Source of the DNA: Acanthaster planci | Taxonomy: Eukaryota; Echinodermata; Asteroidea; Valvatida; Acanthasteridae | DNA: 64,000 bases | Direction of reading: 5' to 3' | Assembly (NCBI RefSeq): GCF_001949145.1 | Contig: NW_019091493.1 | Coordinates: 740,413 to 804,412 of the forward strand | In this document: piece after piece, positions 12,440 through 23,139 of the stretch | How positions within the stretch are numbered: position 1 is the first letter of the stretch | Layout: each line of letters begins with the position of its first letter | The notes under the pieces: model-generated | What the model saw: only the letters and a program-made list of their open reading frames with translations | What the model was told of the DNA's origin: nothing | Databases searched by the model: none | Program-made: the position numbers and the translations under genes

Positions 12440-13569
12440 AAAATCTAAGAGTGATGGACTTCCACTCAAGACACGTCGTCAACCACTCCACAAGAAGGAT
12501 GGGAGAAGAATCATGACGGGAACAACAAATCAACGGAAACGCAACCACAAAGATATGAATACAGAGAATGAGGAGTCCCGGAAAGACACAACACTCATGA
12601 TGCAGCCAGAACATCCATCACTTTCAACTGTTGTTGTTAACATTGGAGGTGAACTTCCTTTAGAAACCGCCCCAGCAGTTTCTCATAGTGATATGCCAGA
12701 ACTCCAAAGTAGCTCAGAAGTGACTGTTCAAGGGATTACTGTGCTTCATGATGAGGAACCTAAGCCTAAAATACCTCGAACTGAGATGTCTCCACTGCCA
12801 ACCCCTTTTCCTTCAGTGAACAGTACTCAAAAAGTAAAGAAAAAGAAATACAAGTCCAAAAAGGAGGAACCAAAATTGAAGAAAAAACCTTTACATAAAC
12901 ATAGTGAAACTAGGACTGAGCATCTAGACTCTGAGAGTATTAATGGAAAGAAAAAAAAGAAACTTAGTGCAGAGAGATCCAAAACTCAACAAAGTAAAGT
13001 TAAGAGAGAAAAGAAACCAGCTTTGGATATGCCAGTGACTGCATTGTTCGACCTGCATGGCCAAAGTGAAAGACATACTAATGGATTTGCCTGTAATGAT
13101 GGTCTCCTGAAAGTAAGTTGTAAATTTCCACAACAAAAGACAAAAGTAAAGTCAAAAAAAACTGGCCTACTGCTGGAACAGGAGCAATTAAAAAGGAAGA
13201 AGAAACTGAAATCCCAGAAAGCTGCACTGCTGAAGCTTAAAGATGGAGTCAAATGGGAACATGCATACAGCAGCAGTCTTGGCAAGAACAGCAGTTTAAA
13301 ATTGCACAAGAGCAAATCAAAACAGGAGAAAATCAAGCTGAATACACTTTTCGACAAATCTATGAAGACGCAGACAAATGCTGTTGTGCAAGAACAATGG
13401 GGAAACTCATCAACAGAGAAGGCTGCTACAGAAGTTCAACGTGAAGGGAGTAAGCAAGAATTGACATCTAAGACAACAGTCAAAACAACAGGTCAGAATA
13501 GCACTGAGTTTGCAGCAAAGAGCAGAGCAGCAGGGAGGAGTTGCAGACCAAAGGGCAAAGCAAAACATG
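12440..13569 (+). CDS. KDM4: KDM4 exon: Lys-rich inter-domain linker
   Basis: A 1130-bp exon of about 376 codons. The reading frame opens upstream of the internal Met at 12513 and starts after the acceptor AG at 12438-12439 ('KSKSDGLPLKTRRQPLHKKD'). It ends at the donor GT at 13570, leaving one base of a split codon (phase 1), which fits the next exon exactly. The product is hydrophilic and basic, with runs such as 'KVKKKKYKSKKEEPKLKKK' and 'GKKKKKLSAERSK'. That suits the disordered, nuclear-localising linker between the JmjC and PHD domains of KDM4 proteins. Linkers of this family are poorly conserved, so assignment rests on position, phase and composition. Further small linker exons before 18983 are possible. 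No JmjN or JmjC exon was found upstream within the window. Confidence 0.75.
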
Positions 13570-14295
13570 GTAATAGATTGAGAATAGATTAACCCTCACT
13601 CCCTAGGAATTTTTTTTCCAAGACCCTTCCTGAATCCTGATAGTACATTATTTGTACAGTCAATTTCCAGTAATATGAGCTCAGATGGACATAGTTTCCT
13701 ACGTTTTGTACATGCAAAAAATGCAACACTTTAGTCAGTTACCAACTATAATGCTAATGCACATTACACTTTCATAGTGAACGTGTTTGAAATGTTTTGA
13801 AAACAAACTCATTATTCATCACCAAGAACATATGGCCATGAATTGGCTACATAACTGGTATGATAAAAAATTATGCATATAACTGAAAAATACTTTAAGC
13901 TTAGAGATGAGGTTCCAGAAAGTCCAAAGACCCCCATATTAAGTATAGTCGACTGTACTTGTACTTTGAACAGCCACCAAGTCCCATGGTACAATACTTT
14001 ACTAGCCTGGCATTGGATCTGAAATGAAATGATTGTGCAATGCATAGAATAGGCCAGATATATTTGTTGAGTACTGAAAAGGTTCAGGCAAAGTTTTTGC
14101 AGTGCACAGGTTGTTTCTCCTGTCAAACCCTGTCAGTATGACCTTGATTCAGACTTAATTCTGGTTAAGAATGGTAGAGCATATTTCAATGGTCCAAGCC
14201 TTGCAAACCCTATTTTTCTGTATGGAAATACTTTCAACAACCCTTGCTTCGATTCATCAACAAACCCTGTGGTCTCCTGCGATCACATACATGTA
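13570..14295. other. KDM4 intron, non-coding
   Basis: Starts with the donor after 13569. The frame stops soon after (TAA at 13590-13592). No gene or repeat was recognised until the inverted-repeat element begins near 14296. Confidence 0.5.
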
Positions 14296-14847
14296 CCCAT
14301 GCCCAGCCTACACATGCAAATTTCCCATGTGCCTATTACAATTTGCTGACAAGACTTGATTATGCATACTGCCCCTTGACCCTCTATAATGCACAGTGGC
14401 CCCGCCGCCGTGTTCGTCCTTTTCTCAGCATCTATCGTTTATGGACGTGTCTATGGCATTTTCAGAGTTTCAGGTTCCTTAACCTTTCGCATTTCTGAAT
14501 TGACTTGATTCCTGTTTATGAATAAAGAGTGATTCCTCATCTATTGGTAAAAGTGCTTATTTTTGTGTTCCGTATTTTTGCTCTTTTTTTGCCCCTTGTT
14601 TCTGTGCATTATTTATAGGTTTGGGTGTGACTTACCATGATTTGTGTTGTGTATGGCCGTTGAACAGGGCTCACGGACAGCCCTTTGTTCTAAATGGGTG
14701 CTTGCATTCGATTAATAACAGCCCAACACTAGATGGGTCTGGCCGTGTTGTGGGGCTTAGGGGGCTGCTTGCTCTTTTGTGGTATGTGCAATTTTTTGTG
14801 TTATCTGAGATTGTTGGGGAGAGACCCAGTGGAATGAATGAGCCGGG

Positions 14848-15424
14848 GTTGAGCAAGCAGTTGCCACAACACTACCCCAGACAGTTACCTACATTATTTG
14901 GTGGAGCGAGCAGTTGCCGCAACACTACCCTTGATCACTCATGACCATGGCTGGAATTGATCGGGTTGAGCGAGCAGTTGCCGCAACACTACCCTTGATC
15001 ACTCATGACCATGGCTGGAATTGATCGGGNNNNNNNNNNNNNNNNNNNNNNNNNNNNNNNNNNNNNNNNNNNNNNNNNNNNNNNNNNNNNNNNNNNNNNN
15101 NNNNNNNNNNNNNNNNNNNNNNNNNNNNNNNNNNNNNNNNNNNNNNNNNNNNNNNNNNNNNNNNNNNNNNNNNNNNNNNNNNNNNNNNNNNNNNNNNNNN
15201 NNNNNNNNNNNNNNNNNNNNNNNNNNNNNNNNNNNNNNNNNNNNNNNNNNNNNNNNNNNNNNNNNNNNNNNNNNNNNNNNNNNNNNNNNTTGGGTTGAGC
15301 GAGCAGTTGCCGCAACACTACCCTTGATCACTCATGACCATGGCTGGAATTGATCGGGTTGAGCGAGCAGTTGCCGCAACACTACACTTGATCACTGATG
15401 ACAACTCCGTACACCTACCGACCG
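14848..15424. repeat. 64-bp tandem repeat (satellite-like) in the DIRS relic
   Basis: Units begin GAGCGAGCAGTTGCCGCAAC and continue CACTACCCTTGATCACTC and ATGACCATGGCTGGAATTG. Unit starts at 14904, 14968, 15297 and 15361 give a spacing of exactly 64 bp on each side of the gap. A degenerate 54-bp unit precedes (14850) and decayed units follow to about 15530. The array runs into the Ns on both sides, so its true length is unknown. Confidence 0.9.
15030..15289. other. Assembly gap (260 N)
   Basis: A run of Ns inside the 64-bp tandem array. The distance between the flanking units (14968 to 15297, 329 bp) is not a multiple of 64, so the gap size is probably only an estimate. Confidence 0.99.
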
Positions 15425-17553
15425 GCCTGAGCGTGCTGGGCCACAACACTACCTGTGGTCATCGACGCCCACTCCACATATCCATAGATCAGGTTGAGCA
15501 AGCTTTGCCGTAAAAGTACCCTTGATCATAGTTGACCAGAGCATAAGGAGCTGTTCCTTTCTCTATGCTGCAGGTACTGGGAGTTGCTACCTACCACATC
15601 CCTGAGCAACCCTACTGACCGTTAGCCCAGCTGGGCTCACGGGGCAACAGTCTGCTGTGTGCCCTAGGCCGGCTTCTGCTTGCCAGGCAGCGTCCGCTCA
15701 GAAGCCGGGCCAGTTAACCCCCTCCAAGCGAGCAATTGGTTCCACAGCAGGTTTGCCAGGCTCCACTGCTTCTGCCACGGAGGAGTCTGCAATACAACAC
15801 GGCACTCAGCCTGCCGTTGCATTGGACGATGTCGCCCCTTTTGGATTGCTACGCCACCGGGGCTTTCATCCACCACCCCCCATCCACAGCTCTAGTCTGA
15901 CGATGGACTCTGCCCATGAAGCCACCGATTCTGACCTGGGATGCTCTCGCCCGCAAGATGGACTCAAGCCTCAGCCAGTGGTAATGGCACTCGACCTGTG
16001 CTGCACTTGGGACGAGTAAGCCTACTCCTTCACCCCCAGTTCCTGTGCTCTGAAGTTCTCTGGCGGTTTCCTTTTACCTCTGCCTACCGTGGAAGATGTT
16101 TATTCATCAGTATGGCTCACCGGTCTGCACACCAGGATGGCCCCACGGCTCCCGGACCAGCTACAACAACCGCCACACGCCATGATCTACATCTGTGAGA
16201 CGAACTTCACAGCGGTTCACTCAGGTGTGACTTGAAAGTTACAACACCTCGGCCGGTGCCCCATTGTTCCTGAGGGTGGCCCATTCGGAGACGCCACCTA
16301 ACTATGCAGGTTCTTCAGCGACCACTTTTCGGGCTACAGAACTGCATCATCGCCGAGGTTCTCGAATGCCACTCATCGCTGCAGCTTCTGGCTACTGGCT
16401 AGGGCTATCCAACCAGGGTGCTTCCACCACAGCTCCCTGGTGGCTTGGCCCGCTTCAACCTATCACGACCTGCATTCCAGACATGCTGCTGACGCCCCCG
16501 GTTTTTAGGTTCTTCCTTCGGGTTCTACGGCCAGATCACCGCACATACATGTAAGATGCGCAAACACTTATCATCTTCTACGGGGTCCAAATGCAAGAAA
16601 TCTCGCTCTAAACTTAGGCAAGATATTTGTTCATTGGGTTTAATGACTGCAGTCCGCTCTCTCAGAGATGCTGCCCACTTAAGTCCCCCCCGTTCGAACT
16701 GCTGTCTGATGCCTCAGACCTCCATCTAGCATCAATCTGGCATTCCTCCTTGCAGTTGTTACATTGAGACGAGGTAGCGAGCTGCAAGCCCTATCAATTG
16801 CCGATGGTCACATCTGTTGGGAGCCACAGGGGTTTGCCTTATGCCAACCATCAGGTTTCTGACGAAAAACCAGACGCCTACCTTCCGGCCTCCCGACATA
16901 TTCGTTCCCGACATAGCCACACTTTCGGGAGACGACTCTGACAAGAGATGATGTCCGGTCCGGACTATCAAGTGGTATCTTGCCAGAATCAAGCCTTGTT
17001 GAGAATCTAATTCCCAGCTCTTGGTCACCACAACGAAACCCTTTTACCTGGCGTTGAAGGACACATGCCTGATGGACGGCATCAGCCATTATCTTCATTA
17101 TCAAGACTTGCCAGCTCAACATGATGAGACGACCCGATCTCACGTCACCCACGACACCCACCTCATGTTCCTTTTAGTAACTACACTCCCATTGCTGATG
17201 ACCTACCTCCAAGGTTCATTGCCACTCTGCATATGTAGGCTGGGAAAGGGTATGTGAACACAGGAGACTCCTCCCCCACATAGAGTGGGTCAGGTCCCCT
17301 AGTGATACTTACCCCTGCCCAGCCACTCCCGCCTACCCTTCCCCACTTTGGCTCTGGTGGTTTCACCACTCCCAAAAGAAGAACGAACATGGCGGCGGGG
17401 CTGCAGTACATTCTGGAGGGTCAAGGGGCAGTATGCATAATCAATTTTTTTTCAGCGAATTGTAATAGGCACATGGGAAATTTGCATATGTAGGCTGGGC
17501 AGCGGTAAGTATCACTCGGAGACCCGACCCACTCTACGTGGGGGAGGAGTTCC

Positions 17554-18166
17554 CTGTTCCTTTGTATAACAGGCATTGTGATAATTACACGCTAAAACCA
17601 TGTAAATTGAATTGTGATTTGTGCACATTGACAGTCAGTATTGCACACTCATTCTGTTAATCTATAATTCACGTGGTCATCAGTACCAGTCATCATATCC
17701 TTATTTTTATTTATTATTTTTGTTCTTTTCATTTTTTTCTTTGAAAACGTTCATTTGTAAGCGTCATAAAGCTAGAACCACTCTAACAAATGTACGTACA
17801 CGTATAGATAGCCTTTCGTCAAGTCCTGCCTGGCTGTATGTTTGTAACTGCAAAGCTATTGGACAGGAGACCAGACGAGTGGCACAGCCTCGAGGCCTTT
17901 TCAAACTTGATTTTTAGGGTTTTGTGGTGAATTATTCATAAGCTTTCTGATATGCATTATTCATAAATTTCATGCAAATAGTTGAAGCAGATGGGTCTCT
18001 CCAAAGCATACAAAATGTTTCCATCAAGTTTTGCATGTGGGCAATAAGTGATGAGATTAACCTTGATGCTTGTTGGTGGGGGATGATGCTGACGTTTGAG
18101 TAACACTAGCAGTTCATCAAGGCCAAATGATCAATGCAAAAGAGCAGTGCTTAAAATATGGAACTC
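17554..18166. other. KDM4 intron, non-coding
   Basis: AT-rich, with polypyrimidine runs near 17700-17750. No gene recognised. Confidence 0.5.
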
Positions 18167-18355
18167 TTACCACATTCCTTGGGTAGAGACGAAAACATCA
18201 TGCCCGTGTACAGATGCTTCAATAGCCTGAGGCTGCAATGGTTTAAACTCAGCAAGGTGAAGTTTTCCAGCAGCATATTCTAAAGAATTGTCCAAATACT
18301 GCTCAGACAACTGACCTGCACTCACGGCCGCCGACACACTTGACACACTCGCCAT
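18167..18355 (-). pseudogene. Possible RecQ-like helicase N-terminal fragment
   Basis: A 62-codon - strand frame beginning 'MASVSSVSAAVSAGQLSEQ'. It runs to 'FKPLQPQAIEASVHGHDVFV', which resembles the Q-motif/motif I region of RecQ-like helicases (F-x-x-x-Q-x-x-A-I...G-x-D-V-F-V). The expected Walker A 'PTGxGKS' is degraded to 'STQGMW', after which the frame stops. It lies in a KDM4 intron on the opposite strand. Likely the broken start of a repetitive helicase gene; could be chance. Confidence 0.35.
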
Positions 18356-18982
18356 CTTTCATATACTTTCAGTTTGCGTAATAGGTTAATGTATGCTGAC
18401 CCCCTCGCTAATGATTGATTGAGATTTTTGCTACCCCAACGGGGAAGTAAAAATTGAAAACATAAAAAAAAAAATTGGAAAAGGCCTCATGGCTGCGCCA
18501 CTCATGCATGTGGTTTCTGGTCTACCCGCCTTGCAGTTACACGTAAACACAGCCGCAAAGGCCTTGATGAAAGACTAACTTACAGACTGATGTTAAGTAC
18601 GTACAGTAGGTGAGAAAACCCATGCTACGCCTTATGATCTGGAATATGTAAGCTTTCAGTCTGCAGGAAAATGTGCTAATGGGGTTTGACTCAGTTACAT
18701 CCCCCAGTACTTGTATGCGCATTTGTTGAGGCATGTGTGTGTTTCAAAATGATTATAAACAGAAGTAATATGCACAGTACATGTAGGTGGAAAAAAAGCT
18801 TACTGTACTTCAGGATTCCGATAATACAAATGTTAATGGGGTTTGACTGTACAGTCTCAGTTCCGTTAAAACTCTCCAATACCTGTATGTGCAGTTTTGC
18901 AGGCAAAAAAGCTGTTGTGTTTATTTGCACCGGTAGACATCATTGTTAGCTCTTCCTTCCACACTTTCTTCCCATTGGCTAG

Positions 18983-19146
18983 ATTTTACATCACAAGAGT
19001 TTGCCACAATGAAAGCCTGGGCACGTTCCATGAATGGTTTGTGGGTCACACAACCTCATAGCTATGATATGGAACTTGCTTACAACTTATCCATGGCTGA
19101 TCAGAGACCAGGCTGCTGTGTCTGTATGTTGTTCTACAATGAAAAG
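18983..19146 (+). CDS. KDM4: KDM4 exon: start of the PHD module
   Basis: A 164-bp exon between AG at 18981-18982 and GT at 19147-19148. Two bases complete a GAT codon with the leftover G of the 12440-13569 exon, then 54 codons follow. The product contains 'MKAWARSMNGLWVTQP', 'YDMELAYNLSMADQRPGCCV' and the C-C-x-C cluster 'GCCVCMLF'. This is the segment just before the first PHD finger in KDM4A-C (pattern: W...LW....YN..A...P.C.IC.L). It ends in phase 0. Confidence 0.88.
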
Positions 19147-19206
19147 GTAGCCTTATCAGTCACTCTTAACACATTGTTTTGATAAATATTAAGCAATTCT
19201 TCTATA

Positions 19207-19444
19207 TGGGTAATTCCAGAAGTCAAGGGTCCATTTTTTTCATGTCCCTGTTACATCTGACATACGATATTTGTAATTTCCAAACATATTTTGTAATTTC
19301 CAAGAGTGATGAATTAATGGAAATTACAAGTAGTAATGTTTGAAAATAATTCCAGTAATATTTCCATGTCAAATAACAAAGGCCAGATGTAACAGGGACA
19401 CAAAAATATCTCACTTTTGGACCCCTCTTTTCTGGAATTACCCA
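19207..19444. mobile_element. TA-flanked MITE with TGGGTAATTCCAGAA ends
   Basis: A 238-bp inverted-repeat element in the intron. The left end TGGGTAATTCCAGAA at 19207 is matched by TTCTGGAATTACCCA ending at 19444. TA dinucleotides flank both sides (19205-19206 and 19445-19446). The inner arms also pair (ATGTCCCTGTTACATCTG against CAGATGTAACAGGGACA). TA duplication and no coding capacity suggest a Tc1/mariner-type MITE. Confidence 0.78.
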
Positions 19445-19859
19445 TATGTGAATTGTGTTTTAGTTATGCCTTGATTATTTTTGTGCCTTCATAAATTCAC
19501 TGGAAGGCCAAAGTTTTTTTGATCAGTTTATGGTAAATACATGCACTCATAATGATGAAAAATGCTTTCAAATACAGATACATGCATATTGATTACTGAC
19601 AGTATGGCGAGAGCTGCTTACATAATTTTGATAAATATTTTGTTGTCCTATTCACGTACATGTACTAAAGGTTTATATTTTGTTTTTAAGCACAATAAAG
19701 AAGTGCATGTCTACACTACACACACGAGCATGTCACCTTTTGGCTAATTTAAATGCACATTTCAGCAGTTATGATGGTTGTTACATTTGTTACCAAAAAA
19801 TAGATGAGGTTTGAAATGCTCATTAAATAATTCATTGGTATCATTTCCTTTTGGTGTAG

Positions 19860-20076
19860 CTTGATGGTAAAGACTGGGATAGCAGTAATACAACGTGCAG
19901 CAGTGTGGCTGAGGAAGACGCTTCCACTGATCAACGTACGCTTGTTTTGACTCCAGAAATGTGTTTTGCTGCAACTAGTGAGAACCGATTCCCAGAATGC
20001 TACAATGCAGCATTAAGTTCTGATGGACGAAGTGCATTGCTGCATTGTAGCCAGTGCAAGATTGCTGTACATGCAA
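19860..20076 (+). CDS. KDM4: KDM4 exon: PHD finger, first part
   Basis: A 217-bp exon from the acceptor (TTGGTGTAG, AG 19858-19859) to the donor GTGAGT at 20077. It starts in phase 0 and ends one base into a codon. It encodes an acidic lead ('LDGKDWDSSN'), then 'LTPEMCFAATSENRF', 'NAALSSDGRSALLHCSQCKI' and 'VHA'. The P-x-M-C-F motif and the SxLxxCxxCxxxVHA pattern match the KDM4 PHD finger and carry its zinc-binding cysteines. Confidence 0.93.
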
Positions 20077-20304
20077 GTGAGTTTGCAAAACGTGAAGTCA
20101 CTTCTTAGAACATGATAGAGATGCCTACACCCCTTAGTCCATTGTGTAGAAAAGAATTATCCCTACCTACTCTACTCATGCCCTTTCTGTATATATTGTA
20201 AGGATTTCAGCTTTCTTCGCCACTGCATTTTTGGGGGGAGGGGAGGGGAATGCAGCATTCCATCCCTTCACAAGATTCTTGCATTGATCCAAAATAAAAA
20301 AAAC

Positions 20305-21035
20305 ACCTTTTAGGCCCAATAAAATATGTCTGCTTCCGGTTTCCCAACTGACACTCATTTTCGGCGTGACCCTAAAATTTTTATTGGCAAGTTAGAAAAA
20401 CACATTTTAAAAAATAAAGAACAAATCCTGTTGATTTTTCTGTCTTCACAAAACATCTCTTTTCAACCTTTTCACGTTAAAAAACTGGTATTTATATGTT
20501 TTTCTACAACCTTTCAAAAGAAACTTCTGTTATTTTCATGAGTTCCTTTCTCATTTCACTGTTGCAGTGGTTAAAACACATAAGCAACGCTCAATGCATT
20601 AAAGCAATGCTGCGATGATTCCCACTATGCCACGCACATGCATGGAAATGCCGTAACCATTCTTCACATCCCAGTCAAAAATAGTGTGATTAACTATACT
20701 GGCTGTACACGCACGCTACCCTACAGCTGCAAGTCGAAAAACATCAATGTTGCAAGAAGATTTCTGCAAGTTAATTTGCAGAACGTGGTCTTGTCTGTAT
20801 GTATTTTCCGTGTTCACAAGTTTAATTTGAGGTTGTTTCACTTGTATTTGAAGCAAGCATGTAATTACAAAATTCCCTGCTCTGTTTGTCTTCAGGAGGG
20901 TGACTGAATTTATGTGAATTTAGTCAGTGCAAATATATTGACCCTCCCCCTGACATTTTCTAACCTTCTGACCCTATTTTTGAGAGGCATGTAATCGGAA
21001 GCAGAATATTCTATTTGTTTTTTTGGCCTTATTAA
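20305..21035. repeat. Candidate inverted-repeat element
   Basis: The left text AGGCCCAATAAAATATGTCT followed by GCTTCCGG is partly mirrored, on the other strand, near 21035-20990 (AAGGCCAAAAAAACAAATAG, then TTCTGCTTCCGATTA). A sub-region (20790-20885) resembles 24420-24515. The boundaries are approximate and no target duplication was established. Confidence 0.4.
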
Positions 21036-21274
21036 ATTAAATTAGATCGACCTACCAAACTTGTACATAATCCTAAATTCTTCTGGATTCAGAATCGAAA
21101 CGTTTCTCCCATCTGGGTTCAGAACTGCCCTTTTAGTGGTCAAGGGACAAATGTTTGACAAAAGTTTGTTCCCACAATAACTATCCATCAATTGCACAAC
21201 TGATGGATCTACTTTTTGAAAGTTATGGCGGAAAATTCCCTTGCCGTCTAGTCTTGGCATGAAAAAAGTTGTGA

Positions 21275-21560
21275 TGTGGCTACTAGCAGATCTCTACATC
21301 AACTCAAATGGCCAGCTCCAGTGGAAGGGCCAGATGATAGACAAGTTTGCAAAACCAAAGTACAACAAGGCTGTCCATTGTCACATGCACTGTTCCACCT
21401 CTACATGTACATACTGTACATCAAGTGTCTCATGCAGGAGTGGTACAATTGCATGGCCCTCTAACCAGTCCAGATGTTAAAGGTATCCCTCTGAAGGAGA
21501 TCAGATAGGCTGATGATGTATTACATGGTGTTGTGTAGAGCTTGTGCAGAAGAGATGCTT
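21275..21560 (+). pseudogene. Non-LTR retrotransposon (LINE) RT fragment
   Basis: The + strand frame reads 'KTKVQQGCPLSHALFHLYMY', matching the 'QGCPLSP.LF.LY' motif of non-LTR reverse transcriptases. In shifted frames 'SPDVKGIPLKE' and 'ADDV' follow, fitting the catalytic ADD box. The type resembles CR1/L2-like enzymes. It is short, frameshifted and dead. It ends shortly before the KDM4 exon at 21621. Confidence 0.62.
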
Positions 21561-21620
21561 ACTATCTTCCTTTGTTAACCCCTTGGATTAAGTTTTGTTT
21601 TTATGTGTGTGTCTATTCAG

Positions 21621-21694
21621 GTTGTTATGGGGAGACAGGGACTAAGGCTGACCTATGGAAATGCAAACGTTGCGAAGAACAAGACTATCTGGCA
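21621..21694 (+). CDS. KDM4: KDM4 exon: PHD finger, second part
   Basis: A 74-bp exon between TCTATTCAG (AG 21619-21620) and donor GTAAGT (21695). Joined to the single base left by the previous exon, it reads 'SCYGETGTKADLWKCKRCEE' then 'QDYLA', completing the 'VHASCYG...W.C.RC' half of the PHD finger. It ends in phase 0 and is too short to stand out as an ORF. Exact family residues and both splice consensus sites make it secure. Confidence 0.94.
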
Positions 21695-22905
21695 GTAAGT
21701 ACCTTTAAGTTGAAATGTTGCACTCTGTAGTTTATTTTTTAAGTGTTCTCCTCGAAGATGGGAAACTGTATTACCAGGCCTGAAAAGTTTGCAAAAAGGT
21801 CTTTGGTCTTGAATTGATTGTTGTTAGTATCAAAACAAAATGGCATCCCGATCTTGAGGATCATTTTCCCTGTAATTGTCTAGGTACATGCATTGTGACC
21901 GTACAGTGGTGCAACATGACAAAAAATGAAAATGGCTCTAATTTTTCTGGTACATGAGCTCATGGCAAGTTTTGGGCTGCTGGCCCAAGCTATAGTTGAT
22001 ATTTTGTGATTTTTGACTGATGTTAGCTTATTTTTTAATAGGAAAATGTAGTTTGTGAATGCGAGGCATGTTGAAGGTCAGTTACATAACTTCTGCTGGT
22101 CATCACTTACATGATATAGTTATGTCATAAATTTTGATCCAGCTTGATTTTCGTGCCAAAAAGGATTTTATTGACTAACTTTGTTAATTTTGGAGTGCTG
22201 ATTTCAAAAAAATGAGTTTTTTTCGGCCACCTCTTCAGTCGCCATTTTAAATTTCAAAATGGCCGGTATTTTTTATTATGTTTTCGCTTGTATCTCCACT
22301 TGTAACTTGAGGGAGTAACGATGGCAGCAATACCCAGGTTTATGATGCCAAGGATTCCATTAAAACTGCTGTCATCCTTCTTTCTAATTCCCTTTGGCCA
22401 AAACTGATGATAATACTCACTTCGATGGCAAATTGGTAAGGATTCCAATTGTTGCAGAATCTCAAATGCCCCTACTATGGTAGGTTTTAAAAAAATTGTC
22501 CGCCATTCTTGTATCACTGTACCAAAAATAGTTTATGTGCAGTATACATACGTTGCAATTGCAATAGAAAAAGACTCCAAACTATAAAATACCAAAGGAG
22601 TAAGCTGGAAATCCGTTTAAGTTTTCATTTAACCAGTTTCATACAGTTTCACAATTCTTCAGTTGGTCCACATCAAACACAGCTAATACATGTATGGCTA
22701 ATTAAATGTCTCATACACAGTCGTAACTAAGTGCCTGAGGAAAATCCACACATGGTACATCAATTTCTTTACTACTGTATGAGTTTTGTTTTTAGTTTCA
22801 ATTTCAGCTAGTGGAAGCATAGTAACGTGGTATTGAATTTTAGTCCTTTTCCTGATCGACTTTCTTGACTTGTGCTGAATTACATTGGAACAGTTACAAA
22901 GTTAC
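21695..22905. other. KDM4 intron, non-coding
   Basis: Start of a 12.4-kb intron (21695-34113). No gene recognised here. Homopolymer-rich text near 22160-22510 may be an unclassified repeat. Confidence 0.45.
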
Positions 22906-23139
22906 CTAGTCAAAGTCTTCTTCTTGACCTGTCACATTGTAATCCATTGTGTTGTCACAGTCACTACATTTACAAAGAGGTGTACACAGCAAGTTATTCT
23001 TTAGGCGGCAACGAAACTGACTCACAGTTATTCTGCGTCTTGCCCGCGTTCTTCCTGATCGGTCGGGCGTTGTCAAGGAGGGTGAAAACACATGTCCTGC
23101 ACGCAGGCGGTCATCCTTGTGTAGTTCCACTGTAATCAT
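22906..23139 (-). pseudogene. Cys-rich C-terminal tail of a repetitive gene family (possible)
   Basis: The - strand frame includes 'RCRLKNNLLCTPLCKCSDCD' followed by an acidic end. Cys-rich tails of this form (C-x-R-x-N-x-L-x-C-x-x-x-C-x-C-x-x-C) end the multi-copy invertebrate and fish protein family whose earlier parts seem to lie at 25875-28911 on the same strand. The link is an inference from order and strand. Confidence 0.35.

Larger units (their letters stand above)
14296..17553. mobile_element. DIRS-like relic bounded by inverted terminal repeats
   Basis: The left end (about 14296-14435: GCCCAGCCTACACATGCAAA, then CCATGTGCCTATTACAATTT and CTGCCCCTTGACCCTC) recurs as its reverse complement at about 17375-17510. 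Related termini lie at 37400-37680 and 50627-50990, the latter followed by a DIRS-like gag relic. Inverted termini are typical of DIRS elements. The interior holds Pro/Ser/Thr-rich broken frames (15657-16019, 16264-16554) resembling those at 51413-52095, for example 'TELHHRRGSRMP' against 'TGLLHHRGFSIP'. The right end is complex: 17243-17316 is itself the reverse complement of 17491-17553. No RT or recombinase was recognised, so this is a non-autonomous or deleted copy. The superfamily call is an inference. Confidence 0.55.

Noticed and set aside
14989-15353. ORFs spanning the N run
   Set aside because: Artefacts of unread bases treated as open.
14848-15424. CRISPR-like array
   Set aside because: The 64-bp units abut with no unique spacers; this is a simple tandem repeat in eukaryotic DNA.
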